DNA of 64,000 nt, taken from positions 124,001 to 188,000 of the forward strand of contig NZ_JAAAUC010000008.1 of NCBI RefSeq assembly GCF_009908165.1, in the 5' to 3' direction. The notes beneath the pieces are model-generated. The model saw only the letters and a list, made by a program, of their open reading frames with translations, searched no databases and was not told the origin of the DNA. Shown here one piece after another: positions 18,908 to 28,190 of the stretch. The translations under genes were made by a program, and so were the position numbers. This stretch comes from Frigidibacter albus (GTDB lineage: Bacteria; Pseudomonadota; Alphaproteobacteria; Rhodobacterales; Rhodobacteraceae). Position 1 is the first letter of the stretch; every line of letters starts with the position of its first letter.

Positions 18908-19225
18908 TGCACCTCAAATATGCGTGCAGCCAATCTGATGGAACTCTCTGCGCAGCTTCAATATTCGCAGAACACTTGTAACCGACACGTGGGTATCTCC
19001 ACCCTTCCGCCCTACAGCATATCCGTTGCGCGAGTCTAGCCATTCTGCTCCCGCAGGCCGCCGCAGGGACGGAATGTGTTGCAGATCGAGACTGTTACGT
19101 CACATAAGATATCTTTGGCACATGTTTGCGCAATCATCTTGCGCATCCATCCAAGGCGGGGGCGCGCCCGGCCGGTGCCCTGCCGCGGCCCTTGAACCGG
19201 GGGCGGCGCTCGGGCAGAAGGGGCC
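18908..19225. other. divergent intergenic region upstream of the synthase operon and radA (318 bp)
   Basis: This region separates the minus-strand TPR/synthase operon from plus-strand radA, and its 18908-19140 part is visibly richer in A/T than the flanking genes. It must hold promoters in both directions. On the + strand TTGCAG (19079) and TAAGAT (19105) resemble sigma70 elements, but their 20-nt spacing is too long for a confident call. No terminator or operator dyad was recognised. Confidence 0.4.
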
Positions 19226-20590
19226 ATGGCCAAAGCCCCCTCCTCCACCTTCACCTGCACCGCCTGCGGCGCCGTCCACAAGAAATGGGCGGGGCGCTGC
19301 GAAGCCTGCGGGGCCTGGAACTCCATCACCGAGGAAGCGCCCTTGTCGGCAGGCGGCGCCAAGGCGCTGTCACAGCGCGGCCGCACCATCCCGTTGACCG
19401 ATCTTGCCACGGAAGAAGACCCGCCGCCCCGCGTGCGCTGCGGCATGGATGAGTTCGACCGGGTGCTTGGCGGCGGGCTGGTCCCGGCCTCGGCGATCCT
19501 GGTGGGCGGCGATCCCGGCATCGGCAAATCCACGCTGCTGCTGCAGGCCACGGCCAGCTTTGCCCGCAACGGGGTGAAGTGCCTCTACATCTCGGGCGAG
19601 GAAGCCGCCGCGCAGGTGCGCATGCGCGCGCAGCGACTGGGGCTGTCCGATGCGCCGGTGGGCCTTGGCGCCGAAACCAACCTGCGCGACATCCTCACCA
19701 CGCTCGATGCCGAACGCCCGGGCCTTGCGGTGATCGATTCGATCCAGACCATGTGGGCCGACACGGTCGAGGCCGCGCCGGGATCGGTCAGCCAGGTCCG
19801 CGCCGCCGCGCATGAGCTGGTGACCTTCGCCAAGCGGCGGGGCGTGGCGATCATCCTTGTCGGCCATGTCACCAAGGACGGCCAGATCGCCGGGCCGCGG
19901 GTGGTCGAGCATATGGTCGATACCGTGCTCTATTTCGAAGGCGAGCGCGGCCACCAGTTCCGCATCCTGCGCGCGGTGAAGAACCGTTTCGGCCCCGCGG
20001 ACGAGATCGGGGTGTTCGAGATGACCGGCGGAGGCCTCGCGCAGGTCGCCAACCCCTCGGCGCTGTTCCTCTCGGAACGCGGCCAGGCGCAGCCCGGATC
20101 GGCGGTCTTTGCCGGCATCGAGGGCACCCGCCCGGTGCTGACCGAGGTGCAGGCGCTGGTTGCGCCTTCCACCCTCGCCTCGCCGCGGCGCACGGTGGTG
20201 GGGCTCGATTCTGGCCGCGTCTCCACCATCCTTGCGGTGCTGGAAGCGCGCTGCGGCATCCCCTTCACCGGGCTCGACGTGTTCCTGAACGTCGCCGGCG
20301 GGATGCGCGTCAACGAACCCGCCGCCGACCTTGCCATCGCCGCCGCCCTGCTTTCGGCGCGCGAGGATGTGGCACTTCCGCCAGACATGGCGATATTCGG
20401 CGAAATCAGCCTCTCGGGCGCCCTGCGTCCGGTGGGTCAGGCGGAAAACAGGTTGAAAGAAGCGCAGAAACTTGGTTTTTCACAGACGATCGCGCCTGAG
20501 CGGACCAAGATCGAAGGCATCGACGGGATGCAGGTGCGCAAGATGTCCGATCTGACGGCATTCGTCGGCGAAATCTTCGGGGCGGGCTGA
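19226..20590 (+). CDS. radA: DNA repair protein RadA
   Basis: A 454-aa protein, the normal length for the RecA-related ATPase that promotes branch migration in recombinational repair. The order is a C4 zinc finger (Cys11, 14, 25, 28), Walker A 'GGDPGIGKSTLL' near 94-105, the RadA-specific 'KNRFG' motif at ~252, and a C-terminal Lon-protease-like domain (about 280-440). All key residues are present. It is the first gene of a short plus-strand run with cvpA 60 nt downstream; this order is common in alphaproteobacteria. Confidence 0.96.
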   Translation: MAKAPSSTFTCTACGAVHKKWAGRCEACGAWNSITEEAPLSAGGAKALSQRGRTIPLTDLATEEDPPPRVRCGMDEFDRVLGGGLVPASAILVGGDPGIGKSTLLLQATASFARNGVKCLYISGEEAAAQVRMRAQRLGLSDAPVGLGAETNLRDILTTLDAERPGLAVIDSIQTMWADTVEAAPGSVSQVRAAAHELVTFAKRRGVAIILVGHVTKDGQIAGPRVVEHMVDTVLYFEGERGHQFRILRAVKNRFGPADEIGVFEMTGGGLAQVANPSALFLSERGQAQPGSAVFAGIEGTRPVLTEVQALVAPSTLASPRRTVVGLDSGRVSTILAVLEARCGIPFTGLDVFLNVAGGMRVNEPAADLAIAAALLSAREDVALPPDMAIFGEISLSGALRPVGQAENRLKEAQKLGFSQTIAPERTKIEGIDGMQVRKMSDLTAFVGEIFGAG

Positions 20591-20650
20591 CCCCCTCGGA
20601 ACAATCAAGGCGGGGTGCAGATCAATGCCCCGCCGAACGGAGCGAGGGGC

Positions 20651-21268
20651 ATGGAAGGTTTTACCGTAATCGACGCGGTCGTGGCAGGTGTGATCCTGCT
20701 CTCTGCGATACTGGCCTATAGCCGCGGCCTTGTGCGCGAGATCATGGCGATCCTCGGATGGGTCGCCGCTGCCGTGCTGGCCTTCCTGTTCGCGCCGCAA
20801 GTGGAGCCGCTGGTGCGGCAGGTGCCATTCCTGAACGACTTCCTTGGCGAGAGCTGCGAGCTGTCGATCATCGCGGCCTTTGCCGCGGTCTTCGCGCTGA
20901 GCCTGGTGGTGGTGTCGATCTTCACGCCGCTCTTTGCCTCGGCCGTGCAGCGCTCGGCGATCGGCGGCATCGACCAGGGGCTTGGCTTCCTGTTCGGCGT
21001 GGCGCGGGGGGTGCTGCTGGTGGCAGTGGCCTTCGTGGTCTATGACCGGGTGGTCGTGGATCAATCGGTACCGATGGTGGAGAACTCGCGCTCCAACAGT
21101 GTCTTCGCCTCGGTGCAGACCAACCTGGACGAGCGGATGCCCGAGGATGCGCCGGGCTGGATCGTCGGCAAATACGAACAACTGGTCGGCGCCTGCGGCA
21201 TACCCGCCACAGCACCGGCCGCAGAGCCGGTTCCGGGCAGCACCGCTCCGGCGATCCCGGGCAACTGA
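20651..21268 (+). CDS. cvpA: CvpA family inner-membrane protein
   Basis: A 205-aa protein with four predicted hydrophobic segments (about 5-25, 30-50, 63-88 and 105-130) starting 'MEGFTVIDAVVAGVILLSA'. It has the 'YSRGLVREIMAILGWVAAAV' block characteristic of CvpA. The C-terminus is Pro/Ala-rich and probably cytoplasmic. CvpA proteins are needed for colicin V production or export and for envelope homeostasis, but their biochemical role is unresolved. The family is often found directly upstream of purF, as here. The internal ATG at 20651 is preferred over upstream codons because it gives the conserved N-terminus. Confidence 0.9.
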   Translation: MEGFTVIDAVVAGVILLSAILAYSRGLVREIMAILGWVAAAVLAFLFAPQVEPLVRQVPFLNDFLGESCELSIIAAFAAVFALSLVVVSIFTPLFASAVQRSAIGGIDQGLGFLFGVARGVLLVAVAFVVYDRVVVDQSVPMVENSRSNSVFASVQTNLDERMPEDAPGWIVGKYEQLVGACGIPATAPAAEPVPGSTAPAIPGN

Positions 21269-21280
21269 GGACGCACCCCT

Positions 21281-21312
21281 CCTTGCCGCGGCTTTATCAT
21301 GCCACGGCAAGG
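21281..21312 (+). other. imperfect inverted repeat after cvpA
   Basis: The arms CCTTGCCGCGG and CCACGGCAAGG can pair with one mismatch around a 10-nt loop, starting 12 nt after the cvpA stop. There is no U-tract behind it, so it may be an mRNA 3'-end stabiliser or an accessory hairpin of the terminator that follows. Confidence 0.45.
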
Positions 21313-21358
21313 AGTTACGGCGCGACCTTGAACCATTTTCTCAACTTGCCCCACCCTC

Positions 21359-21388
21359 GCGCGCCGCTGCAATGCGGCGCGCTTTTTT
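21359..21388 (+). terminator. rho-independent terminator between cvpA and purF
   Basis: A perfect 9-bp stem (GCGCGCCGC / GCGGCGCGC) with a 6-nt loop (TGCAAT) is followed immediately by six T residues. It should end radA-cvpA transcripts, so purF probably has its own promoter in the 144 nt that follow. Confidence 0.82.
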
Positions 21389-21532
21389 CCGCGTTGCAGA
21401 GATTCGTGCTTTTGTTCCCGGAAATCGCCCTTAAGTGACATGTCAGGATCGTGACACCGGCCCCAAGGCCGCCTAAATGGTGCCACGCAACCCACCCCCG
21501 CGGATTCGGCCGCGGATCTGGAGGCCACGCGC

Positions 21533-22993
21533 ATGCAGCCGTTCCTGAGCCACCCCTTCGACGACGACAAGCTGAAGGAGGAATGCGGGGTCTTCGGCGT
21601 GATCGGCGTCGCCGATGCCGCGAACTTCACCGCCCTCGGGATGCACGCGCTGCAGCATCGCGGGCAAGAGGCCGGCGGCATCGTCGCCTATGATCCCGAG
21701 ACCGGCTTCAACTCGGCCCGCCGCTTCGGCTATGTGCGCGACAATTTCACCAGCCGCGACGTGATGGACACCCTGCCCGGCAGCCTCGCCATCGGCCATG
21801 TGCGCTACTCCACCGCCGGGTCGAAGGGCGCCACCGCGATCCGCGACGTGCAGCCGTTCTTCGGCGAGTTCTCGATGGGCGGCGCCGCCATCGCCCATAA
21901 CGGCAACCTGACCAATGCCGCCGCCCTGCGCCGCGAGCTGATCGAGCGCGGGTCGATCTTCCAATCCTCCTCGGACAGCGAATGCATCATCCATCTGATG
22001 GCCCGGTCGATCCAGAAGAACATCTCCGAGCGGATCAAGGACGCGCTGCGCCGGGTCGAGGGCGCCTTTTCCGTCATCGCCATGACCCGCACCAAGCTGA
22101 TCGGCGTGCGCGACCCGCTTGGGGTGCGCCCGCTGGTTCTGGGCAAGGTCGGCGAGGGTTGGGCGCTGTCGTCGGAAACCTGCGCGCTCGACATCATCGG
22201 CGCCGAGTTCATCCGCGAGATCGAGCCCGGCGAGATGGTGGTGATCGAGCATGGCGAGGTCCAGAGCTCGCGCCCATTCGCCCCGGCAAAGTCACGGTTC
22301 TGCATCTTCGAACATGTGTATTTCAGCCGCCCGGATTCGATCCTGGGCGGCCGTTCCGTCTATGAGACCCGCCGCCAGATCGGGGTGGAACTGGCCATCG
22401 AGGCGCCGGTGGATGCCGACCTCGTCTGCCCGGTGCCCGATAGTGGCACCCCGGCTGCCATCGGCTACAGCCAGCAATCGGGCATCCCCTATGCGATGGG
22501 GATCATCCGCAACCAGTATATGGGCCGGACCTTCATCGAGCCGACGGAAAGCATCCGTAACATGGGTGTGCGGCTGAAGCTGAACGTCAACCGGGCGCTG
22601 ATCAAGGGCAAGCGGGTGATCCTGGTCGACGACTCGGTCGTGCGCGGCACCACCAGCCGCAAGATCAAGGACATGATCATCGACGCCGGCGCCGCCGAGG
22701 TGCATTTCCGCATCGCCAGCCCGCCAACCGCCTGGCCCTGCTTCTACGGGGTCGACACACCCGACCGCGACAAGCTGCTGGCGGCGCGGATGAGCGAGGA
22801 AGAGATGCGCGAATGGATCGGGGTCGACAGCCTGAAGTTCATCTCGCTGGATGGACTGTATCGCGCTGCGGGCGCCGCGAATGGCCGCGACAATGCCAGC
22901 CCGCAATATTGCGACGCCTGTTTCTCGGGCGAGTATCCGGTGGCCCCGGCCGACCAGATCGAGAACGGGTTCCGGATGAAGGCGGCGGAGTAG
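21533..22993 (+). CDS. purF: amidophosphoribosyltransferase
   Basis: A 486-aa enzyme of the first committed step of purine synthesis (PRPP + glutamine to phosphoribosylamine). An N-terminal glutaminase domain has Cys18 in 'KLKEECGVFGV', with a short propeptide normally removed to expose it, and 'MHALQHRGQEAGG'. The C-terminal phosphoribosyltransferase domain has 'VILVDDSVVRGTT' as the PRPP loop and late cysteines ('YCDACFSGEYP'). All key elements are present and the length is normal. It stands downstream of a terminator, so it is probably expressed from its own promoter. A short hairpin without a T-run (23026-23044) lies after its stop. Confidence 0.97.
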   Translation: MQPFLSHPFDDDKLKEECGVFGVIGVADAANFTALGMHALQHRGQEAGGIVAYDPETGFNSARRFGYVRDNFTSRDVMDTLPGSLAIGHVRYSTAGSKGATAIRDVQPFFGEFSMGGAAIAHNGNLTNAAALRRELIERGSIFQSSSDSECIIHLMARSIQKNISERIKDALRRVEGAFSVIAMTRTKLIGVRDPLGVRPLVLGKVGEGWALSSETCALDIIGAEFIREIEPGEMVVIEHGEVQSSRPFAPAKSRFCIFEHVYFSRPDSILGGRSVYETRRQIGVELAIEAPVDADLVCPVPDSGTPAAIGYSQQSGIPYAMGIIRNQYMGRTFIEPTESIRNMGVRLKLNVNRALIKGKRVILVDDSVVRGTTSRKIKDMIIDAGAAEVHFRIASPPTAWPCFYGVDTPDRDKLLAARMSEEEMREWIGVDSLKFISLDGLYRAAGAANGRDNASPQYCDACFSGEYPVAPADQIENGFRMKAAE

Positions 22994-23065
22994 AGTTCCC
23001 CGCCACGTATCAGTTCCGGCAGGTGGCCCTTCCCCCCGAAGGGCAGAACGGCCCCCTTGACGGAC

Positions 23066-24343
23066 ATGACCGGGTTGCCCGAGGGTTCCGAAATCACGTC
23101 AGGCACGGATGCTGCGGCCCTCGCCGCCGGATCGGCGCTTGACCTGTCGCGCTATCGCAAGCTTGCGGTCTATATCGGCATGGGCCAGTCCTTCATCGAT
23201 GGCGTCGGTCATGGCAACCTGCGCGAGACCACGCAGGCCATCGCGCCGGGCCGGGCCGTGACGACCAGGACCAGCGGCGACCTGCAGAACCTGCTGCCCG
23301 ACCGCGCCTATTCCGGGCTCTACGACACCGGCACCGGGCGCGGCAGGGAAACGCCCCTTCTTCAAGCCAGCGCCGGGATCCTGCCCGCGCTTGAGCCCGA
23401 TGAAGGCCTGCTGACGATGAATTTCGGCCGCGGCGGCTTTGGCTATGCCAAGCTGCGCAAGACTGGCAGCACGGCGGTCTATGACAACTGGCTGCGCGCG
23501 ATTGACCAGCAGCAGCGCTACGCCGCCAGCGCCGGGCTGACGCTGACGCGGCTGTTCGTCTCCTGGGTTCACGGCCATGCCGATGGCAAGCTTTCGGCGG
23601 CAGAGTATCAGGCGAACCTGCTGGAACTGCTGGGCGATCTGGCGGCGGACTTTGCCAGCCGCGCGCCGGGGGCCGAGACTCTGATCTGCCTGAGCCAACT
23701 GGCCTGCCGCGCGGGAGGCGAGCGCTTTGCCGTGGGGCTGGCGCAGCACCATGCCGCGCAGGCCGAACCGCGGATCCTGATGGCCTGCCCGGAATACCCG
23801 ATCGCGCGCGTCGATGGCACCCATATGACCGGGGCAGGATATGCGCTGCTGGGGGCCTATCATGGCCGCGCGATCCGCAAGACCCTGCAATGCGGCGCCA
23901 AGTGGCAGCCCCTGCACATGGCCAGCGCCGAGCGCATCGGCGCCAGCGTGCGGGTGCGGTTCGCGGGCGGCGAGGGCGACCTGACCTTCGACGCCCACAG
24001 GCCCGATCAGGGCGCGGTCGTGATGGGGGTGCGCCCGCTGGCCGACAGGGGCTTTACCTGGGTGCAGTCGGGCGGCACCGAGGCAGCGATCACCGGGGTT
24101 GCGCTTACCGGGCGGCGCGAGATTACCATCGGGTTGTCGGCCGATCCGGGCGCTTCGGCCTGCGCCAGGCTGATCCTGGGTGCCACGCCGGCGGGCGGCA
24201 GCGGCCAGGAGGGATTTGTCGGCGGGGACCCGGCCACGGCGACCGGCGGGGCCACGAACATCCGCACCATCGGCACGGATACCGACGCCTGGGGCCGGGT
24301 GCTGCATGACTGGGCGCTGCTGTCCGAGATCGAGGTGGTGTAG
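23066..24343 (+). CDS. SGNH/GDSL-type esterase (sialate O-acetylesterase-like)
   Basis: A 425-aa protein with the family's block I as 'GMGQSFIDG' (Ser42 as nucleophile) and a D-x-x-H pair in 'VDGTHMTGAGY' near residue 250. This is the layout of SASA-type carbohydrate esterases. The C-terminal ~150 residues are beta-rich and may be a binding domain. No signal peptide is visible, which is unusual for an enzyme acting on exported glycans. The start is uncertain: TTG at 23057 and ATG at 23066 are in frame. The only Shine-Dalgarno-like stretch (GAAGGG) lies inside a small hairpin (23026-23044). Substrate unknown. Confidence 0.65.
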   Translation: MTGLPEGSEITSGTDAAALAAGSALDLSRYRKLAVYIGMGQSFIDGVGHGNLRETTQAIAPGRAVTTRTSGDLQNLLPDRAYSGLYDTGTGRGRETPLLQASAGILPALEPDEGLLTMNFGRGGFGYAKLRKTGSTAVYDNWLRAIDQQQRYAASAGLTLTRLFVSWVHGHADGKLSAAEYQANLLELLGDLAADFASRAPGAETLICLSQLACRAGGERFAVGLAQHHAAQAEPRILMACPEYPIARVDGTHMTGAGYALLGAYHGRAIRKTLQCGAKWQPLHMASAERIGASVRVRFAGGEGDLTFDAHRPDQGAVVMGVRPLADRGFTWVQSGGTEAAITGVALTGRREITIGLSADPGASACARLILGATPAGGSGQEGFVGGDPATATGGATNIRTIGTDTDAWGRVLHDWALLSEIEVV

Positions 24344-24432
24344 CGCGGGTTGAGCGACGGCGGCGCGCGATTTTGCCGCGGAGATGAGGCGGCTCTTGCC
24401 ATGCGCCGCGCCCGGTGCCAGAAGCCCCGGCC

Positions 24433-25119
24433 ATGACCGATAGCGCAACGCCCCCCGCCCCCATCGCCCCGAAACCCGCCCCCAAACTGGCCCTGATCAC
24501 CGGCGCCTCGCGCGGGCTTGGCGCGGCGATGGCCGAGGCGCTGGCCGCACAGGGCTGGCATGTGATGGCCGTCGCCCGCACCACCGGCGCGCTGGAAGAG
24601 CTCGATGACCGCATCCAGGCGGCTGGCGGGCAGGCGACACTGGCGCCGATGGACGTGAATGACCCCGCGGCGATGGCGCATCTGGCCAGCGCGATTGCGA
24701 ACCGCTGGGGCAGCCTGCAGCTGTGGGTGCATACGGCAGTCCACGCCGCGCCGCTGGCGCCGGCCGCGCATATGGATGCCAAGGACATGGCGAAATCGGT
24801 GGCGACGAACCTCACCGCCACCGCCACGCTGATCGGCGTGCTGGAGCCGCTGCTGCGCGCGGGCAAGGGCACCGCGCTGATGCTGGACGATCCGCGCGGC
24901 GGCGAGAAGTTCTTCGGCAGCTATGGCGCCACCAAGGCTGCGCAGATGGCGCTGGTGCGCAGCTGGCAGGCCGAGACAGTGAAGATCGGCCCGCGGGTGG
25001 TGATCGCCGAGCCGGCGCCGATGGCGACCGCGACCCGCGCGCGGTTCTATCCCGGCGAGGACCGTGCGCCGCTGGCCGATACCCGCGCCGAGGCAGAGCG
25101 GCTGATCGCGCTGCTGTAA
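24433..25119 (+). CDS. short-chain dehydrogenase/reductase family protein
   Basis: A 228-aa Rossmann-fold protein. The cofactor loop 'TGASRGLG' lies at ~17-24 after a Pro-rich N-terminus, and Y-x-x-x-K is present in 'SYGATKAAQ'. The usual catalytic Ser region reads '[18 protein letters not shown]', so the Ser of the classical S-Y-K triad is not where expected, and the NNAG segment is replaced by 'VHTAVHAAP'. It may therefore be a divergent or non-enzymatic member. The ATG at 24433 is favoured over GTG at 24415. It sits between the SGNH esterase and surE without close coupling to either. Confidence 0.75.
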   Translation: MTDSATPPAPIAPKPAPKLALITGASRGLGAAMAEALAAQGWHVMAVARTTGALEELDDRIQAAGGQATLAPMDVNDPAAMAHLASAIANRWGSLQLWVHTAVHAAPLAPAAHMDAKDMAKSVATNLTATATLIGVLEPLLRAGKGTALMLDDPRGGEKFFGSYGATKAAQMALVRSWQAETVKIGPRVVIAEPAPMATATRARFYPGEDRAPLADTRAEAERLIALL

Positions 25120-25232
25120 CGCGCGAAACGCCTTGCCGTATTGAGCTTTCGGGCCGCGATCCGGCCCGCACCGCTTTACCCCTGCCGCCCGCTCGTCTAA
25201 GCAGGGCGCAACAGCGGCAACCGGGCGGACCC

Positions 25233-26018
25233 ATGCGGATTCTCATCACCAATGACGACGGCATCAACGCGCGCGGGCTTGAGGTTCTGACCGAGATCGC
25301 GACCGAAATCGCCGGCCCGGAGGGCGAGGTCTGGACCGTCGCCCCGGCCTTCGAGCAGTCTGGCGTCGCGCATTGCATCAGCTACACCCACCCGATGATG
25401 ATCGCCAAGCTGGCCCCGCGCCGCTTTGCCGCCGAGGGCTCGCCGGCCGATTGCGTGCTGGCGGGGCTCTTCGACGTGCTGGAGGGCGCGCGGCCCGATC
25501 TGGTGCTGTCGGGGGTGAACCGCGGCAACAACTCGGGCGAGAATGCGATGTATTCGGGCACGCTTGGCGGCGCGATGGAAGCGGCGCTGCAGGGGCTGCC
25601 GGCGATTGCGCTGTCGCAGTTCATGGGGCCCGAGACGAACGAGCTGGATGACCCGTTCGAGGCGGCGCGGGTGCATGGCGCGGCGCTGGTGCGCAAGCTG
25701 CTGGACCACGGCCTCTGGGACGACAGCGATTACCGGCTGTTCTACAGCATCAACTTCCCCCCCGTCGGCGCCGCGGCGGTCAAGGGGATGCGGGTTGCCG
25801 CACAGGGCTTCCGCCGGGATACCAGCTTCGGGGTCGAGCCGCATATCTCGCCCTCGGGGCGCAAGTTCCTGTGGATCAAGGGCGGCGCGCAGCACGCGCC
25901 CACCCTGCCCGGCACCGATGTCGCGGTGAACCTTGACGGCTACATCTCGGTCACCCCGATGCGCGCCGACCTGACCGCCCATGACGCGATGGACGCGCTG
26001 GAGGCTGCGCTGACATGA
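25233..26018 (+). CDS. surE: 5'/3'-nucleotidase SurE
   Basis: A 261-aa metal-dependent nucleoside-monophosphate phosphatase. The N-terminal '[15 protein letters not shown]' carries the Asp8-Asp9 metal ligands. '[23 protein letters not shown]' (in two parts) carries the Asn/Ser residues that complete the site. Length is normal. Its stop overlaps the pcm start by 4 nt, the widespread surE-pcm stationary-phase pair. Confidence 0.96.
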   Translation: MRILITNDDGINARGLEVLTEIATEIAGPEGEVWTVAPAFEQSGVAHCISYTHPMMIAKLAPRRFAAEGSPADCVLAGLFDVLEGARPDLVLSGVNRGNNSGENAMYSGTLGGAMEAALQGLPAIALSQFMGPETNELDDPFEAARVHGAALVRKLLDHGLWDDSDYRLFYSINFPPVGAAAVKGMRVAAQGFRRDTSFGVEPHISPSGRKFLWIKGGAQHAPTLPGTDVAVNLDGYISVTPMRADLTAHDAMDALEAALT

Positions 26019-26674
26019 CAGGCGCGCCCGGGCAGGAGGAGGAGGCCGAGCGCAAGATGCGCTTCCTCTATACGCTCCGGTCCAAGGGCGTGACCGATGC
26101 GCGGGTGCTGTCGGCGATGGAAAAGGTGGATCGCGGGGCCTTCGTGAAGGGCCTCTTTGCCGAACGCGCCTATGAGGACATGCCGCTGCCGATCGCCTGC
26201 GGGCAGACCATCAGCCAGCCCTCCGTCGTGGGGCTGATGACGCTGGCGCTGGAGGTCAGCCCGCGCGACAAGGTGCTGGAGGTGGGCACCGGGTCCGGCT
26301 ATCAGGCCGCCATCCTCAGCCATCTGGCACGGCGGATCTACACGGTGGACCGCCACCGACGGCTGGTGCGCGAGGCGGATGCGCTGTTCCGGGCGCTGAA
26401 CCTGCCCAACATCACCGCCATTGTCGGCGATGGCAGCCACGGCCTGCCCGATCAGGCGCCGTTCGACCGCATCATCGTGACCGCTGCGGCCGAAGATCCG
26501 CCAGGGCCGCTCTTGGCCCAGTTGCGGATCGGCGGTATCATGGTGCTGCCGGTGGGGCAGTCGGATACGGTGCAGAGCCTGATCAAGGTCAGGCGCAGCG
26601 CCGCAGGGTACGAGTATGAGGAACTTCGCCCGGTGCGCTTCGTGCCGCTGGTCGAGGGGCTGGGTCAGGACTGA
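26015..26674 (+). CDS. pcm: protein-L-isoaspartate O-methyltransferase
   Basis: A 219-aa SAM-dependent methyltransferase that starts repair of isoaspartyl residues in aged proteins. '[13 protein letters not shown]' is the family signature, followed by the SAM loop '[15 protein letters not shown]' (~88-102) and 'LPVGQ' near the C-terminus. Translationally coupled to surE by a 4-nt overlap (ATGA). The LysM/M23 lipoprotein follows after 65 nt, matching the usual surE-pcm-nlpD order. Confidence 0.95.
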   Translation: MTGAPGQEEEAERKMRFLYTLRSKGVTDARVLSAMEKVDRGAFVKGLFAERAYEDMPLPIACGQTISQPSVVGLMTLALEVSPRDKVLEVGTGSGYQAAILSHLARRIYTVDRHRRLVREADALFRALNLPNITAIVGDGSHGLPDQAPFDRIIVTAAAEDPPGPLLAQLRIGGIMVLPVGQSDTVQSLIKVRRSAAGYEYEELRPVRFVPLVEGLGQD

Positions 26675-26739
26675 CCTTGAATGCGACCACGGGGCCCGGC
26701 CAACAGGGCCCGATCAACAGATGTGACGAGGAACGAGCC

Positions 26740-27951
26740 ATGCCGCGGATGATCCCTGACACGATGCAGACCCTTGCAGCGCCCCGCCGCAGGGCGGCCC
26801 TTGCCGGCCTGTCGCTGCTGGCGCTGGCGGCCTGCCAGCAGGGCGCAGGCGGGGGCGTGGGCGGCATGGGCGGCGGGTTCGACATGGACCTGCGCAGCCT
26901 CGGCGACGGGTTCAGCACCTCGGAGGCCGCGCGCGGCGCGGTGGCTCCGCGGCCCGAGCCCGATGGGCGCGGCGTGATCTCCTACCCCAACTATCAGGTG
27001 GCGGTCGCCGGGCGTGGCGACACGGTGCGCACGGTTGCGGCCCGGGTCGGCGTCGGCGCGGATGAGCTGGCGCGCTACAATGCCGTGTCGGCCGATGCGA
27101 CGCTGAACCCCGGCGAGGTGCTGGCGCTGCCGGGCCGCGTGGCATCGGCCGCCCCTGTCACCGGCGCCAGCATCACTGGCGGGCCCATCGACATCACCAC
27201 CATCGCCTCGGGCGCCATCGACCGGGCGCAGGTGCCGGGCGGCACCGTGGCGGCGGCGCCTGCCCCCGTGGGCGCAGAGCCGGTGCGCCACCGCGTTGTG
27301 CGCGGCGAGACCGCCTACACCATCGCACGGGCCTACGGTGTGTCCGTGCGCTCGCTGGCCGACTGGAACGGGCTCAGCGGCGAGATGACGGTGCGCGAGG
27401 GGCAGTATCTGCTGATCCCGGTGGTGGTGGCGGGCGTGACCCAGCCCGCCAACGCCACCTCGGCCCCCGGGCAAGGCACAGCGACGCCGACCCCGCCCTC
27501 GGCCTCGCAGCCGCTGCCCGAAGAGCAGACGGTGACCGCCAACACCCCGGTGGCAACGCCGCCCGCGCCTGACCTTGGCGGCCAGACGGCGGCCTCGGCC
27601 AGCGCGAAATTCGTGATGCCGGTGCAGGGCAGCATCATCCGCGGCTATGCGCCCAAGAAGAATGACGGCATCGACATCTCTGCCGCTGCCGGGGCCACGG
27701 TGAAGGCCGCGGATGCCGGCACGGTCGCGGCGATCACCAAGGACACCGATCAGGTGCCGATCCTGGTGATCCGCCACCCCAACAACCTGCTGACGGTCTA
27801 TGCCAATATCGACGGGATCACCGTAGCCAAGGGCGCCACCGTGGCGCGCGGGCAGGCCATCGCCAAGGTGCGGGCGGGAAGCCCGGCCTTCATGCATTTC
27901 GAGGTGCGCGACGGCTATGACAGCGTCGATCCGATGAAGTATCTGCAGTAG
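26740..27951 (+). CDS. NlpD-like LysM/M23 lipoprotein, probable amidase activator
   Basis: A 403-aa lipoprotein with lipobox 'LALAAC' near residue 29. LysM-like segments lie at ~87-133 ('RGDTVRTVAARVGVGADELA') and ~187-232 ('RGETAYTIARAYGVSVRSLA'), then a Pro/Thr linker and a C-terminal M23 domain (~290-403). The usual zinc motif H-x-G-x-D reads 'NDGIDIS', with Asn for His, and the 'YAH' position reads 'YAN'. Only 'MHFEVR' is intact. The domain is therefore probably catalytically inactive, as in NlpD/EnvC proteins that activate cell-division amidases. The ATG follows a GAGGAA site. Its position after surE-pcm supports the NlpD assignment. Confidence 0.85.
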   Translation: MPRMIPDTMQTLAAPRRRAALAGLSLLALAACQQGAGGGVGGMGGGFDMDLRSLGDGFSTSEAARGAVAPRPEPDGRGVISYPNYQVAVAGRGDTVRTVAARVGVGADELARYNAVSADATLNPGEVLALPGRVASAAPVTGASITGGPIDITTIASGAIDRAQVPGGTVAAAPAPVGAEPVRHRVVRGETAYTIARAYGVSVRSLADWNGLSGEMTVREGQYLLIPVVVAGVTQPANATSAPGQGTATPTPPSASQPLPEEQTVTANTPVATPPAPDLGGQTAASASAKFVMPVQGSIIRGYAPKKNDGIDISAAAGATVKAADAGTVAAITKDTDQVPILVIRHPNNLLTVYANIDGITVAKGATVARGQAIAKVRAGSPAFMHFEVRDGYDSVDPMKYLQ

Positions 27952-27966
27952 GGGCACACCTCCTTT

Positions 27967-28131
27967 TGCCCGGAACAAGGCGCTTTAGCGCCGCCGGGCA
28001 GCGCCCGTCCGCCCCCTCGGGCGGGCGCTTTCAACGGTTCCGCCTAGAAATTCGGTGGAAGTGGGTTGAAACATAAAGCGCCTAGAACTGCTGTTGTGCG
28101 CCCACCCGGCGGACAGGCGCCGCCCTCTGAC
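27967..28131 (+). repeat. dispersed intergenic repeat, copy 1
   Basis: About 165 bp in the convergent gap between the NlpD-like gene and the DUF815 gene. It starts TGCCCGGAA, contains a nested hairpin (GGCGC-TTTA-GCGCC inside TGCCCGG/CCGGGCA), then a GCGCCCG...CGGGCGGGCGC hairpin, a less conserved middle with 'CTAGAA' and 'CATAAA' boxes, and ends with CGCCCACCCGGCGGA and CCTCTGAC. The first hairpin may also serve as a terminator. The rest of 27952-28190 has no gene. Confidence 0.85.
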
Positions 28132-28190
28132 CGCGCCTCGTTGGTTGGAAAGGGATGAAGATCGGCAGAAGCAGGACGGCTACCGCCCCC

